52,238 bases of DNA, from positions 1 through 52,238 of the forward strand of contig JAAYPT010000014.1 of assembly GCA_012519695.1 (NCBI GenBank), in the 5' to 3' direction. This DNA is from Clostridiales bacterium. Its GTDB lineage: Bacteria; Bacillota; Clostridia; Lachnospirales; Lachnospiraceae. Positions 37,262 to 47,018 of this stretch are shown here, piece after piece. Each line of letters starts with the position of its first letter. Positions within the stretch are counted from its first letter, which is position 1. Made by a program: the position numbers and the translations under genes. The notes under the pieces were generated by a model. It was given only the letters and a program-made list of their open reading frames with translations, searched no databases and was not told the DNA's origin.

Positions 37262-38605
37262 ATGAGCGTACAGGTAGAAAATTTAGAAAAAAACATGGCA
37301 AAACTCACAGTTGAGGTTTCCGCAGAAGAGTTAGAAAAGGCAATTCAGGCAGCATATATGAAACAGAAGGGACAGATTAGCCTTCCAGGTTTCCGTAAAG
37401 GAAAAGTACCAAGACATATGATTGAAAAAATGTATGGAGTAGAAATTTTCTTTGAAGATGCAGCAAACATTCTGATTAATCAGGAATATCCAAAGGCTGT
37501 AGAAGAATCTGGAGCAGATATCGTTTCTCGTCCAACGATCGATATTACACAGCTTGAAAAAGGAAAACCATTTATTTTCACAGCTGAAGTAGCAGTAAGA
37601 CCAGAAGTGACTCTTGGAAAATACATTGGTGTACAGGTAACAAAGATTGATACTTCCGTAACAGAAGAAGAAGTTATGGCTGAAATCGATAAAGAAAGAG
37701 AAAGCAATGCAAGAATGATTACTGTAGAAGACAGAGCAATCGCTGATGGCGATACAGCAGTAATTGACTACGAAGGATTTGTTGATGGTGTTGCATTTGC
37801 AGGTGGAAAGGCTGAAAACCATTCATTAGTAATCGGTTCTCATTCCTTCATCGATACTTTTGAAGATCAGTTAGTAGGTAAAAATGTTGGAGACGAAGTA
37901 GAAGTAAACGTTACTTTCCCAGAAGAATACCATGCAGCAGAATTAGCAGGAAAGCCAGCTGTATTCAAAGTAAAGATTAACGAGATTAAGACAAAAGAAT
38001 TACCTGAATTAGACGATGAGTTTGCACAGGATGTTTCTGAATTTGATACATTAGCTGAGTACAAAGAAAGCATTGAAAAGAAGCTTGTTGAAAGAAAAGA
38101 CGCAGAAGCAAAACGTACGAAGGAAGACGAAGCAATTCAGAAGATTATTGATAAGTCTAAGATGGAAATCCCAGATGCAATGGTAGATACACAGGCTCGT
38201 TCTATGGTAGATGATTTTGCTAACAGAATCGCACAGCAGGGATTATCTATGGAACAGTACATGCAGTTTACAGGCATGAACATTGAAAAATTAATGGAGC
38301 AGATGAAACCGGAAGCATTAAAGCGTATTCAGTCTAGCTTAGTATTAGAAGCAATTGCAAAAGAAGAAAACATCGAAGTATCTGATGAAGAAGTAGATGA
38401 AGAATTAAAGAAGATGGCTGAAATGTACGGAATGGAAGTTGAAAAACTCAAAGAGTACATGGGAGATGCTGAAAAAGAATCTATGAAGAAAGATATGGCA
38501 ATTCAGAAAGCTGTTGATTTAATCATGGAAAACATCAAGGAAAGAGCAAAGCCAAAGTCTAAGAAAGAGAAAGAAGCAGAAGCTGCTGCAGCAGCAGAAA
38601 AATAA
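37262..38605 (+). CDS. tig: Trigger factor
   Basis: A 447-residue ribosome-bound chaperone and peptidyl-prolyl isomerase. The N-terminal ribosome-docking domain includes the signature GFRKGKVPRHMIEKMYG (about 40-56). An FKBP-type isomerase domain (about 165-245: DGDTAVIDYEGFVDGVAFAG, LVIGSHSFIDTFEDQLVG) and the helical C-terminal cradle (about 250-430) follow. It ends in an Ala/Glu/Lys-rich tail (KEAEAAAAAEK), longer than in many relatives. ATG 37262 follows TTAAGGAGGAAATAGTTGTA. It heads the conserved run with clpP, clpX and lon, linking folding of new chains to their degradation. Confidence 0.97.
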   Translation: MSVQVENLEKNMAKLTVEVSAEELEKAIQAAYMKQKGQISLPGFRKGKVPRHMIEKMYGVEIFFEDAANILINQEYPKAVEESGADIVSRPTIDITQLEKGKPFIFTAEVAVRPEVTLGKYIGVQVTKIDTSVTEEEVMAEIDKERESNARMITVEDRAIADGDTAVIDYEGFVDGVAFAGGKAENHSLVIGSHSFIDTFEDQLVGKNVGDEVEVNVTFPEEYHAAELAGKPAVFKVKINEIKTKELPELDDEFAQDVSEFDTLAEYKESIEKKLVERKDAEAKRTKEDEAIQKIIDKSKMEIPDAMVDTQARSMVDDFANRIAQQGLSMEQYMQFTGMNIEKLMEQMKPEALKRIQSSLVLEAIAKEENIEVSDEEVDEELKKMAEMYGMEVEKLKEYMGDAEKESMKKDMAIQKAVDLIMENIKERAKPKSKKEKEAEAAAAAEK

Positions 38606-38633
38606 TTCTTGGTAAGAGTAAGGAGGAATATTA

Positions 38634-39218
38634 ATGAGTTTAGTACCTTATGTCATTGAGCAAACGAGCAGAGGAGAACGGTCCTACGATATATATTCCA
38701 GACTGTTAAAAGATAGAATCATTTTCCTTGGAGAAGAAGTAAATGAAACAACTGCAGGTCTTGTAGTTGCACAGCTCTTATTTTTAGAGTCTGAAGATCC
38801 GGGAAAGGATATCCATTTATACATTAACTCTCCGGGAGGTGTTGTAAGCGCAGGACTTGCAATTTACGATACAATGCAGTATATTAAATGCGATGTTGAA
38901 ACAACTTGTATTGGACTTGCAGCAAGTATGGGAGCATTTTTATTAGCAGGAGGAACAAAGGGCAAACGTCTTGCACTTCCAAATGCTGAGATTATGATTC
39001 ACCAGCCATCCGGTGGTGCAAAAGGTCAGGCAACAGATATTCAGATTGTTGCTGATAACATTCAAAAGACCAAGAAACAGTTAAATACTATTTTAGCGGA
39101 AAATACTGGAAAGCCATACGATGTCATTGCAGCAGATACAGAAAGAGATAATTATATGTCTGCAACAGAGGCAATGGAATACGGCTTGATTGATCGTGTT
39201 ATTACAAACAGACAGTAA
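38634..39218 (+). CDS. clpP: ATP-dependent Clp protease proteolytic subunit
   Basis: A 194-residue serine protease subunit of the barrel-shaped ClpP tetradecamer. The catalytic triad is visible: Ser in [11 protein letters not shown] (about 97), His in [11 protein letters not shown] (about 122) and Asp in [12 protein letters not shown] (about 171, ERDN motif). The substrate-binding strand [13 protein letters not shown] (about 64) is intact. It should degrade proteins delivered by ClpX (next gene). ATG 38634 follows TAAGGAGGAATATTA, 28 nt after tig. A hairpin without T run lies between it and clpX. Confidence 0.97.
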   Translation: MSLVPYVIEQTSRGERSYDIYSRLLKDRIIFLGEEVNETTAGLVVAQLLFLESEDPGKDIHLYINSPGGVVSAGLAIYDTMQYIKCDVETTCIGLAASMGAFLLAGGTKGKRLALPNAEIMIHQPSGGAKGQATDIQIVADNIQKTKKQLNTILAENTGKPYDVIAADTERDNYMSATEAMEYGLIDRVITNRQ

Positions 39219-39228
39219 GAAAAATCCC

Positions 39229-39259
39229 AGGGGACAGCGAGCATTTGCCACTGTCCCCT
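39229..39259 (+). other. Hairpin in the clpP-clpX gap
   Basis: AGGGGACAG (39229-39237) and CTGTCCCCT (39251-39259) form a perfect 9-bp GC-rich stem, followed by ATGTTG rather than a T run. It is probably an RNA processing or 3'-end protecting structure inside the tig-clpP-clpX-lon transcript, not a strong terminator. Confidence 0.6.
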
Positions 39260-39302
39260 ATGTTGAATGTAGAGTATAAAATGAAATTAGCGAGGTGAAA
39301 AT

Positions 39303-40550
39303 ATGGCAGGTAGAGATGAAAGAATACGTTGTTCTTTTTGTGGAAAGACAGACGGACAGGTGCGTAAATTAATAGCTGGTCCCAACGGTGCATATATTTG
39401 TGATGAGTGCGTAGATATTTGCGCAGAAATTATAGAAGAAGAATTAGAAGAAGAAGAAACCGTAAATGTTAAGGAAGAGGAAATCAACTTACTGAAACCA
39501 GAAGAAATGAAGGCATTTCTGGATGAGTATGTAATTGGTCAGGAAGAGGCAAAAAAGGTACTTTCCGTTGCAGTATACAATCATTATAAAAGAATTATGG
39601 CACCACAGGATTTGGGTGTAGAATTACAGAAAAGTAATATTTTAATGCTTGGACCAACTGGTTCTGGTAAGACCTTATTGGCACAGACTATGGCAAGAGT
39701 ATTGAATGTTCCTTTTGCTATTGCAGATGCAACTGCATTAACAGAAGCAGGATATGTAGGTGAAGACGTAGAAAATATATTGCTGAAGATTATTCAGGCA
39801 GCAGATTACGATATTGAACGTGCACAAAAAGGAATTATCTATATTGATGAGATTGATAAGATTACAAGAAAGTCTGAGAATCCATCAATTACTCGTGATG
39901 TATCCGGTGAAGGTGTTCAGCAGGCACTATTAAAAATCTTAGAAGGAACTGTTGCAAGTGTTCCACCTCAGGGTGGAAGAAAACATCCACAGCAGGAATT
40001 AATTCAAATTGACACTACAAATATTTTATTTATCTGTGGTGGAGCATTTGAAGGATTAGATAAGATTGTGGAAACAAGAATGGATCAAAAGTCCATGGGA
40101 TTCAATGCACAGATTGCAGATAAAAGAGAAAAGAATCCGGGCGTGATATTAAAACAGGCATTACCACAGGATTTTGTAAAATTCGGATTAATTCCGGAAT
40201 TTGTAGGACGTGTACCGGTAACTGTTTCTTTAGATGCTTTGGATAAGGACGCTTTGGTGCGTATCTTAAAAGAGCCAAAGAATTCATTAGTAAAACAATA
40301 TGAGAAATTATTTGAATTAGATGGTGTAACATTGACTTTTGATGATGATGCTATCGAAGCGATTGCAGAGAAGTCTTTGAAACGTAAGACAGGTGCAAGA
40401 GGACTTCGAGCTATTATGGAAAAAGTAATGATGGATTTAATGTATCGAGTTCCGTCCGATGAATCTATTGTAGGTTGCAATATTACAAAGGCAGCAGTAG
40501 AGGAAGAAGGAGAACCGGAGATTCAATACAAAGAAAGTAAGACCGCTTAA
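39303..40550 (+). CDS. clpX: ATP-dependent Clp protease ATP-binding subunit ClpX
   Basis: A 415-residue AAA+ unfoldase. The N-terminal C4 zinc finger ([10 protein letters not shown] and ICDECVDIC, about 11-41) recognises substrates. The AAA+ core has Walker A GPTGSGKT (about 117-124), the pore loop GYVGEDVE (about 151), Walker [11 protein letters not shown] (about 182) and the ClpP-docking IGF-like segment, here MGFNAQ (about 267), close to the usual loop position. Arginine finger and sensor-2 [10 protein letters not shown] lie near 362. ATG 39303 follows AGCGAGGTGAAAAT. It delivers substrates to ClpP encoded just upstream. Confidence 0.97.
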   Translation: MAGRDERIRCSFCGKTDGQVRKLIAGPNGAYICDECVDICAEIIEEELEEEETVNVKEEEINLLKPEEMKAFLDEYVIGQEEAKKVLSVAVYNHYKRIMAPQDLGVELQKSNILMLGPTGSGKTLLAQTMARVLNVPFAIADATALTEAGYVGEDVENILLKIIQAADYDIERAQKGIIYIDEIDKITRKSENPSITRDVSGEGVQQALLKILEGTVASVPPQGGRKHPQQELIQIDTTNILFICGGAFEGLDKIVETRMDQKSMGFNAQIADKREKNPGVILKQALPQDFVKFGLIPEFVGRVPVTVSLDALDKDALVRILKEPKNSLVKQYEKLFELDGVTLTFDDDAIEAIAEKSLKRKTGARGLRAIMEKVMMDLMYRVPSDESIVGCNITKAAVEEEGEPEIQYKESKTA

Positions 40551-40561
40551 AGGAGAAAAAG

Positions 40562-42880
40562 ATGAGGGAAGAACAAAGGAAAATTCCGGCAGTTGCCCTT
40601 CGTGGAATGACAATTCTTCCTGGGATGGTAGCGCATTTTGATGTAAGTCGGGAAAAGTCTGTGAAGGCAGTAGAAAATGCAATGCTTCAAGACCAGAAGA
40701 TTTTTTTGGTAACTCAAAGGGAAGCAGAGCAGGAAGAGCCTAAAATAGAAGATTTATACAGCGTTGGAATCATAGCAATTGTTAAGCAAGTGATTAAAAT
40801 GCAAAATAATATTGTACGCGTTCTTGTAGAAGGAATAGAGCGTGCAAAAATAATTGATTTCAGTCAATATGAAGAATATCTAGAGGCTGAAATAGAAGTG
40901 ATATCAGAGCAAACAGAAGAGCTTCCTGTAGAAGTACAGGAAGCTATGAAGCGTGGTATACAAGAGACATTTGCAAGATACTGTATAGCAAATCCAAAGC
41001 CGGGCAAGGAACTGGCAAAACAAATTGGAGAAATTAAGGAACTTAGTAAGCTTCTTGATTATATTGCAAATAATTTGCCGGTGGGATATGAAGAAAAGCA
41101 AAAAATTCTCGAGGCAGAGACTTTAGAGAATAGATATGAAACCTTAATGCTTTTATTGATGAATGAAATTAATGTGATACAGATAAAGAAAGAATTTCAG
41201 ACAAAAGTAAAAGAAAAGGTTGATAAAAATCAAAAAGAATATATTCTGCGTGAGCAGATGAAACTTATTCGTGAAGAACTAGGCGAGGATAATACGGTTT
41301 CAGAGGCAGAACATTTTTTAGAAGAGACTAAGAAATTAAAAGCTGGAAAAGAAGTAAAAGAGAAACTGAAAAAAGAAATTGAAAGATTTAAAAATATATC
41401 ACCAAACTCTTCTGAAAGCGGTGTTATTCGTGGATATATTGAGACAATATTAGAACTTCCGTGGAATAAAGAGTCAAAGGATAACAAGAATCTGGAAGAA
41501 GCAGAGCAAATTTTAAATGAAGACCATTATGGAATGGAAAAAGTGAAAGAACGTATGCTGGAATTTTTGGCAGTACGCAATCTTACACAAAAAGGTGAAA
41601 GCCCAATTATTTGCTTGGTGGGACCTCCGGGAACCGGTAAGACCAGTATTGCGAAATCAGTGGCGAGAGCATTAGATAAAAAATATGTGCGCATTAGTCT
41701 TGGCGGAGTGCGCGATGAAGCAGAGATTCGTGGACATCGAAAAACATATGTGGGTGCAATGCCGGGGCGTATTGCAAACGGATTAAAATATGCAGGTGTA
41801 AAAAATCCACTTATGTTGTTAGACGAAATTGATAAAATAAGCAGTGACTATAAGGGTGATACCGCATCGGCATTATTAGAGGTTTTGGACTCAGAACAGA
41901 ATAATAAATTCCGTGACCACTATGTGGAATTGCCATTAGATTTGTCAGAAGTACTGTTTATTGCAACTGCTAATGATTTACAGGGGATTCCAAGACCTCT
42001 GTTGGACCGTATGGAAGTCATTGAGGTTAGTAGTTATACGGAAAACGAGAAGTGTCATATTGCAAAAGAACATTTAATTGCAAAGCAAATGAAGAAAAAC
42101 GGACTGAAGGAAGGAGAATTTTCCATCAGTGACCGAGCTTTGGAAAAACTGATTCGTGCTTATACCAGAGAAGCAGGAGTTCGTAACTTGGAGCGTAAGT
42201 TAGGTGAGCTTTGTCGAAAAGCTGCAAAAGAGATTTACACCAAGGAAAAGAAGACGGTAAAAATTACTGAGAATAATATAGAAAAGATTCTTGGAAAAGA
42301 AAAGTACAGCTACGATTTAATTAATGAAACGGATGAGGTAGGAATTGTTCGTGGATTAGCCTGGACGAGTGTTGGTGGTGATACTCTTGAAATTGAAGTA
42401 AACATCATGCCCGGAAAGGGTGAATTCCAGTTGACAGGTCAGCTTGGTGATGTTATGAAAGAGTCTGCGCAAGCCGGCATTAGTTATATCCGTTCTGTGA
42501 GTGAACAGTATGACATTGATAAAGAATTTTTCAAAGAACATGATATTCATATTCACATTCCGGAAGGAGCAGTACCAAAGGATGGACCGTCTGCGGGAAT
42601 TACAATGGCAACAGCAATGCTTTCTGCAATTACCAAGCGTAAAGTGCGCAAGGATGTGGCAATGACAGGAGAGATAACATTGCGCGGAAGAGTACTTCCA
42701 ATTGGCGGACTAAAAGAGAAAATTCTTGCAGCAAAGAATGCAGGAATTAAGACCGTATGTGTTCCAAAGAAGAACGAGCCGGATATTCAGGAAATCTCTA
42801 AGGAAATAAAGCAGGGATTGGAAATTGTTTTTGTGGAAAAAATGGAACAGGTGATAGAGGTCGCTTTTGTAAAGGAATAG
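40562..42880 (+). CDS. lon: ATP-dependent protease Lon
   Basis: A 772-residue cytoplasmic AAA+ serine protease. The N-terminal substrate domain spans about 8-200 ([20 protein letters not shown]), then a coiled-coil region ([17 protein letters not shown]). The AAA+ module has Walker [10 protein letters not shown] (about 353) and Walker [10 protein letters not shown] (about 419). The protease domain has Ser-Lys dyad: [11 protein letters not shown] (Ser about 676) and [10 protein letters not shown] (Lys about 719). ATG 40562 follows AAAGGAGAAAAAG, 11 nt after clpX. All catalytic elements are present and the length is normal. Confidence 0.97.
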   Translation: MREEQRKIPAVALRGMTILPGMVAHFDVSREKSVKAVENAMLQDQKIFLVTQREAEQEEPKIEDLYSVGIIAIVKQVIKMQNNIVRVLVEGIERAKIIDFSQYEEYLEAEIEVISEQTEELPVEVQEAMKRGIQETFARYCIANPKPGKELAKQIGEIKELSKLLDYIANNLPVGYEEKQKILEAETLENRYETLMLLLMNEINVIQIKKEFQTKVKEKVDKNQKEYILREQMKLIREELGEDNTVSEAEHFLEETKKLKAGKEVKEKLKKEIERFKNISPNSSESGVIRGYIETILELPWNKESKDNKNLEEAEQILNEDHYGMEKVKERMLEFLAVRNLTQKGESPIICLVGPPGTGKTSIAKSVARALDKKYVRISLGGVRDEAEIRGHRKTYVGAMPGRIANGLKYAGVKNPLMLLDEIDKISSDYKGDTASALLEVLDSEQNNKFRDHYVELPLDLSEVLFIATANDLQGIPRPLLDRMEVIEVSSYTENEKCHIAKEHLIAKQMKKNGLKEGEFSISDRALEKLIRAYTREAGVRNLERKLGELCRKAAKEIYTKEKKTVKITENNIEKILGKEKYSYDLINETDEVGIVRGLAWTSVGGDTLEIEVNIMPGKGEFQLTGQLGDVMKESAQAGISYIRSVSEQYDIDKEFFKEHDIHIHIPEGAVPKDGPSAGITMATAMLSAITKRKVRKDVAMTGEITLRGRVLPIGGLKEKILAAKNAGIKTVCVPKKNEPDIQEISKEIKQGLEIVFVEKMEQVIEVAFVKE

Positions 42881-42889
42881 GAGAAAGCA

Positions 42890-43501
42890 ATGGTAATTAA
42901 GTCAGTAGAATTAGAAATTGTTTGTGGAATCACCAGTAAGATACCTGATACAGATAAAGCCGAGATAGCTTTCGCAGGAAAGTCTAACGTAGGAAAGTCA
43001 TCATTAATTAACGGACTGATGAATCGCAAGGCTTTGGCAAGAACTTCGTCTCAGCCGGGCAAGACACAGACCATCAATTATTATAATATTAATAATGCAA
43101 TGTATCTGGTGGATTTACCGGGATATGGTTATGCAAAAGTATCCCAGAAAGAAAAGGAAAAATGGGGACAGATGATTGAAAATTATCTGCATACTTCAAA
43201 GCAGTTAAAGGCGGTATTCTTACTGATAGACATTCGGCATGAGCCTTCTGCAAACGATAAGCAGATGTATGATTGGATAGTGTATCAGGGATATGACCCA
43301 ATCATTATTGCAACAAAGCTGGATAAGATTAATCGTAGCCAGATACAGAAACATGTAAAAATGCTAAGAACAGGATTAAATGTGAAACCGGGAACTCCGA
43401 TTATGCCTTACTCTGCATTAACAAAACAGGGAAGAGACGAAATATGGGAGTTAATGGATTCTATACTTGGATTTTCTGAGGAAAAGAATGAAGAAGAATA
43501 A
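42890..43501 (+). CDS. engB: Ribosome biogenesis GTPase EngB (YsxC/YihA)
   Basis: A 203-residue GTPase needed for late 50S subunit assembly. The G motifs are complete: G1 AGKSNVGKSSL (about 28-38), G2/G3 region GKTQTINYY and DLPGYGYA (about 74-81), G4 ATKLDKI (about 143) and G5 SALTKQG (about 176). ATG 42890 follows ATAGGAGAAAGCA, 9 nt after lon, the usual lon-engB order in Firmicutes. Its last 14 nt overlap the start of the zinc-binding protein gene, so the uptake operon is translationally tied to this housekeeping run. Confidence 0.95.
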   Translation: MVIKSVELEIVCGITSKIPDTDKAEIAFAGKSNVGKSSLINGLMNRKALARTSSQPGKTQTINYYNINNAMYLVDLPGYGYAKVSQKEKEKWGQMIENYLHTSKQLKAVFLLIDIRHEPSANDKQMYDWIVYQGYDPIIIATKLDKINRSQIQKHVKMLRTGLNVKPGTPIMPYSALTKQGRDEIWELMDSILGFSEEKNEEE

Positions 43502-44516
43502 ATATATTTTCGTATTAATAATGCTGCTTGCCATTGCTTTGGCAGGCGGTATTTTTACAATTGCATATGTAAAATTAGAAGAGCAGGGCACAACAGAAGG
43601 AAAATTAAATGTTGTTACATCTTTTTATCCAATATATGTTGCAACAGAAAATGTAGTAGGAGATAATCCGGACGTTACGTTACAGAATTTAAGTGAGCCA
43701 CAGACAGGATGTATGCATGATTATCAGCTTACACCACAGGACATGATTCTTTTATCCAATGCGGATGTATTTATTGTAAATGGTGGTGGAATTGAGAGCT
43801 TTTTATCTCAAGTGGCAAAATCATATCCAAATCTTACCATTATCAAGGCAACAGACGGGCTAGAACTTCTAAGCGAAGAGGAAGGCGATGCCCATGAAGA
43901 AGGGCATACTCATGACCATGACGGAGAAGATGTGCAAGAAGAACACGAGCATGATCATGGTGACGAAGATGTGCAAGAAGAGCACGAACATGACCATGGA
44001 GACGAAAATGCCCATGCGTGGATGGACACAGAGCTTTATGCGGGAATGGTGGAAAACATTGCAAATGGTCTTTCAAGGGTAGACACAGAGCATAAACAGA
44101 CCTATCAGGACAATGCAAAAGCATACTGTGCACAGATTCAGAAGTTAACAGATCAGGTAAATGAATTAAAACAGGAACTTTCTGGAAAAGAGGTTATTAT
44201 TTTTCATGAGGCATATGCCTATGTGGCAAAACAGTATGGTATGAATGTGGTATATTGTCTGAACTTGGATGAAGAACGCCAGGTCAGTGCAGGGGAAGTT
44301 GCCAACGTGATGGAACATATTAAGGAAAATCAGGTGTCCATAGTGTTAGCAGAAGAATTATATGGCAAGGATATGGGAAACACTGTGGAAAAAGAGGGAA
44401 CATGTCAGGTATATTATTTAGATTCCCTGGTAAGAGGAACATATGAAAAAGATAGTTACTTAAAAACCATGCAGGAAAACATAAATCTGATGAAACAGAT
44501 AGCAGGAAAGGAATGA
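43488..44516 (+). CDS. Zinc ABC transporter substrate-binding protein (ZnuA/AdcA-like)
   Basis: A 342-residue exported metal-binding protein. The N-terminal membrane/signal segment is FVLIMLLAIALAGGIFTIAY with no lipobox. The cluster A-1 type fold supplies metal ligands: His in MHDYQLTPQD, the HAW motif (NAHAWMD), IIFHEAYAY and a late LAEEL. Between strands it has a His/Asp/Glu-rich loop (about 132-175) with two tandem copies of a 13-residue unit EDVQEEHEHDHGD. ATG 43488 is preceded by GAGGAAAAGA and overlaps engB by 14 nt; an earlier in-frame ATG at 43467 lies deeper inside engB. It is followed by ATPase and permease genes of the same uptake system. Confidence 0.9.
   Translation: MKKNKYIFVLIMLLAIALAGGIFTIAYVKLEEQGTTEGKLNVVTSFYPIYVATENVVGDNPDVTLQNLSEPQTGCMHDYQLTPQDMILLSNADVFIVNGGGIESFLSQVAKSYPNLTIIKATDGLELLSEEEGDAHEEGHTHDHDGEDVQEEHEHDHGDEDVQEEHEHDHGDENAHAWMDTELYAGMVENIANGLSRVDTEHKQTYQDNAKAYCAQIQKLTDQVNELKQELSGKEVIIFHEAYAYVAKQYGMNVVYCLNLDEERQVSAGEVANVMEHIKENQVSIVLAEELYGKDMGNTVEKEGTCQVYYLDSLVRGTYEKDSYLKTMQENINLMKQIAGKE
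43926..44003 (+). repeat. Tandem 39-bp duplication in the histidine-rich loop
   Basis: Positions 43926-43964 and 43965-44003 are two head-to-tail copies of a 39-bp unit differing at a few third positions (for example GAACACGAGC versus GAGCACGAAC). Each encodes EDVQEEHEHDHGD. The silent differences show that the duplication is old and kept by selection on protein sequence. Confidence 0.85.
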
Positions 44517-45265
44517 CCGTTTTGCGTAAAATTATAAAACCTTGTGGGTTACATTGCATTAAGGTAAATCATCTTGGCGTGACATTAGGTGGACAGGAGA
44601 TTTTAAAAGACATTAATCTTCATATTCATTGTGGAAGTCTAAATGCTATTATTGGTCGAAATGGTGCAGGAAAATCCACCTTGATACGAGCAATTTTAGG
44701 AGACATTCCCCATAGTGGTAATATTGAATTTAAAGATAGTGAAAATGGCAGAATTCAGAAGCTAAAGATTGGATATGTGCCACAGTCTTTAAATATCGAA
44801 AAACAAACACCGGTCAGCGTATATGATATGATAGCAGCGTATCAGAGTAATGTACCGGTATTTGCAGTAAAAAGCCACAAGCAGCGGGAACGTATCTTGG
44901 AACATTTACAAGTATTTAAGGCAGAATATTTGATAGATAAGCAGGTATGCAATCTGTCAGGTGGAGAATTGCAAAGAGTAATGTTGTCTATGGCAATTAT
45001 GGATGAACCGAACTTATTAATTTTAGACGAGCCGGTTTCCGGAATAGACCAAAACGGTATGGAACTTTTTTATAAAACCATATACCAGTTAAAAGAAAAT
45101 TATGATTTAGCGGTAATTCTTATTTCCCATGATTTAGAATATGTAAAACGCTATGCAGACAAAGTAGTGTTGTTGGATGGAACAATTTTAAAACAAGGTA
45201 ATGTAAAAGAGGTATTTTCCAGTGGGGAATTTACAAGAGTATTTGGCAAAAAGGAGGAGATATAA
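44513..45265 (+). CDS. Metal ABC transporter ATP-binding protein (ZnuC-like)
   Basis: A 250-residue cytoplasmic ATPase of the zinc/manganese-type uptake system. Walker A is GRNGAGKST (about 47), the signature LSGGELQRV (about 147), Walker B LLILDEPVSGID (about 166) and the H-loop ILISHDLEYV (about 204). A 16-residue N-terminal extension (MTVLRKIIKPCGLHCI) precedes the usual start of the fold, so a later start is possible, but ATG 44513 overlaps the previous stop by 4 nt (ATGA). It pairs with the permease that begins at its stop codon. Confidence 0.92.
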   Translation: MTVLRKIIKPCGLHCIKVNHLGVTLGGQEILKDINLHIHCGSLNAIIGRNGAGKSTLIRAILGDIPHSGNIEFKDSENGRIQKLKIGYVPQSLNIEKQTPVSVYDMIAAYQSNVPVFAVKSHKQRERILEHLQVFKAEYLIDKQVCNLSGGELQRVMLSMAIMDEPNLLILDEPVSGIDQNGMELFYKTIYQLKENYDLAVILISHDLEYVKRYADKVVLLDGTILKQGNVKEVFSSGEFTRVFGKKEEI

Positions 45266-46077
45266 TGGAAATTTTCTCTTGGTTGCAATATGATTTTATG
45301 AAATATGCTTTTATAGCAGTTTTAATTATTACCCCATTGTTTGGCATGATGGGAACTATGATTGTAAGCCGTAAAATGGCGTTTTTCTCAGACGCATTAG
45401 GACATTCCGCATTGACAGGAATTGCCATTGGCGTGGTGCTTGGTGTAAACAATACCAATATATCCATGATATTGTTTGCCATTGTGTTTGCTATATTGTT
45501 AAACCAGTTAAGCAGTAAAGTAGTAGCATCTACAGATACAGTGATTTCGGTATTTTCCTCTTGTAGCATGGCAATAGGACTTGCAATTTTGTCAAAGGGT
45601 GGAAATTTCAGTAAGTATTCCAGTATCTTAGTAGGAGATATTTTAAGTATTACACCTACCGAAATTATATATTTGATTGTAATTTTTGCGATTACACTGG
45701 GATTTTGGATACTGGGATTTAATAAGCTGTTGGCAGTAAGTTTGAATCGAACGTTAGCAAAGAGCAGACATATTCCCGTAAAACTAATGGAAAATTTGTT
45801 TGCAGTGTTGACGGCATTAATTGTTATGGTATCCATTAAGTGGGTAGGAATTTTAATTATTAATGCACTGTTAATTCTTCCGGCAGCAGCCAGTCGGAAT
45901 ATTTCAGAAAATATGAGAGAGTACCATTTCTTTTCTATAGTATTTTCTATGTTTTCCGGAGTAGCAGGACTTATTATCTCATATTATACCAATGTGGCAA
46001 CCGGTCCAATGATTGTAATTATTGCGTCTATTATTTACTTTGCGACTTATTTATGGGGCAGAAAGCATAATATGTAG
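45265..46077 (+). CDS. Metal ABC transporter permease (ZnuB-like, ABC-3 family)
   Basis: A 270-residue integral membrane protein with about eight helices, the ABC-3 family permease of zinc/manganese uptake. The conserved segment MGTMIVSRKMAFFSDALGHS (about 29-48) lies at the start and the GILIINALLILPAAASRNIS loop (about 194-213) contacts the ATPase. ATG 45265 uses AAAAAGGAGGAGATATA and overlaps the ATPase stop by 1 nt. It completes a three-gene uptake system with no visible regulator gene adjacent. Confidence 0.92.
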   Translation: MEIFSWLQYDFMKYAFIAVLIITPLFGMMGTMIVSRKMAFFSDALGHSALTGIAIGVVLGVNNTNISMILFAIVFAILLNQLSSKVVASTDTVISVFSSCSMAIGLAILSKGGNFSKYSSILVGDILSITPTEIIYLIVIFAITLGFWILGFNKLLAVSLNRTLAKSRHIPVKLMENLFAVLTALIVMVSIKWVGILIINALLILPAAASRNISENMREYHFFSIVFSMFSGVAGLIISYYTNVATGPMIVIIASIIYFATYLWGRKHNM

Positions 46078-46115
46078 CGGGTCACATATTTTAGAGCAGA
46101 TAGGAAGTGGGTAAG

Positions 46116-46859
46116 TTGGAAACAAAAGAAATACTGGAAAAAGTTCGTTGTGGAGAAATATCCATAGAGGAAGCGGAACGACATTTCAAAAAGCAACCAT
46201 ATGAAGAAATGGGATTTGCAAAGTTAGATGTACACAGAGAAGTGCGTACAGGATTTCCGGAAGTGATTTATTGCGCAGGAAAGGCAGATGATTATCTAGT
46301 ATCTATTTATCAAAAAATGTTTGAAATGCATGGTGAAGTATTTGGTACCCGGGCCAGTGAACATCAATACGAAATAGTAAAAGAAGTATTACCACAGATT
46401 ACCTATGACAAGATATCAAGAATCCTAAAGATTGAAAAAACAGATAAGGTGCATATTGGAAGTATTGCAGTTTGTTCTGCCGGAACAGCAGATATTCCGG
46501 TAGCAGAAGAAGCAGCGCAGACAGCAGAGTACTTTGGTGCACATGTGGAAAGAGCTTATGATGTAGGGGTTTGTGGAATTCATCGTTTGCTGGCAGAGCT
46601 GGATGTGGTTCAGGAAGCGAATTGTGTTGTAGCAGTAGCCGGAATGGAAGGAGCATTAGCAAGTGTTATCGGCGGTTTAGTTAGTAATCCGGTAGTTGCA
46701 GTGCCAACTTCCGTAGGATATGGAGCTAGTATGAATGGAATTTCCGCATTACTTACCATGATAAATTCCTGTGCTAATGGAATTGCTACGGTCAATATTG
46801 ATAATGGTTATGGAGCTGGTTATTTGGCAGCGCAGATTAATCGTTTGGCAGAAAAATAA
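46116..46859 (+). CDS. larB: LarB, nickel-pincer cofactor biosynthesis protein (NaAD carboxylase/hydrolase)
   Basis: A 247-residue enzyme that converts nicotinic acid adenine dinucleotide into the dicarboxylated mononucleotide precursor of the nickel-pincer cofactor of lactate racemase-type enzymes. The PurE-like core shows AVCSAGTADIPVAEEAAQTA (about 126-145), GVCGIHRLLAEL, VAGMEGALASVIGGLV and the catalytic-Cys region NSCANGIATVNIDNGYGAG. I prefer TTG 46116, with AGGAAG eight bases upstream, over GTG 46107. LarC, LarE and LarA are absent here, so either they lie elsewhere or LarB supplies another pathway. It follows the zinc-type uptake genes after 38 nt. Confidence 0.9.
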   Translation: METKEILEKVRCGEISIEEAERHFKKQPYEEMGFAKLDVHREVRTGFPEVIYCAGKADDYLVSIYQKMFEMHGEVFGTRASEHQYEIVKEVLPQITYDKISRILKIEKTDKVHIGSIAVCSAGTADIPVAEEAAQTAEYFGAHVERAYDVGVCGIHRLLAELDVVQEANCVVAVAGMEGALASVIGGLVSNPVVAVPTSVGYGASMNGISALLTMINSCANGIATVNIDNGYGAGYLAAQINRLAEK

Positions 46860-46867
46860 AATTTTTC

Positions 46868-46920
46868 TAAAAAAAGGTATCTTTTTCTTAAAAATAAAGG
46901 AAAAGGTACTTTTTTCTTTA
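46868..46920 (+). terminator. AT-rich terminator-like hairpin after larB
   Basis: AAAAAAGGTATCTTTTTC and GAAAAGGTACTTTTTTC can form a long AT-rich stem, ending in a T-rich tract. Both arms themselves contain A and T runs, so the fold is approximate. It separates larB from the parvulin gene at 47019. Confidence 0.5.
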
Positions 46921-47018
46921 CGAACAAACTTTGATATGTTAGAGTAGAAACAGGCGAAAAAACAGAATTTCCCAAGTATTTAATAGAAAGGAAGCGTCAG
47001 AGCACGCGTAGAAAGAAC

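Noticed and set aside
39229-39259. Hairpin between clpP and clpX as a true terminator
   Set aside because: The stem is followed by ATGTTG, with no T run, and the genes belong to one conserved operon. A processing or stability role is more likely.
43926-44003. Repeat pair in the zinc-binding gene considered as a CRISPR-like or mobile repeat
   Set aside because: Only two contiguous copies, no spacers, in frame, and differing mostly at silent positions. It is a coding duplication of a His-rich loop.
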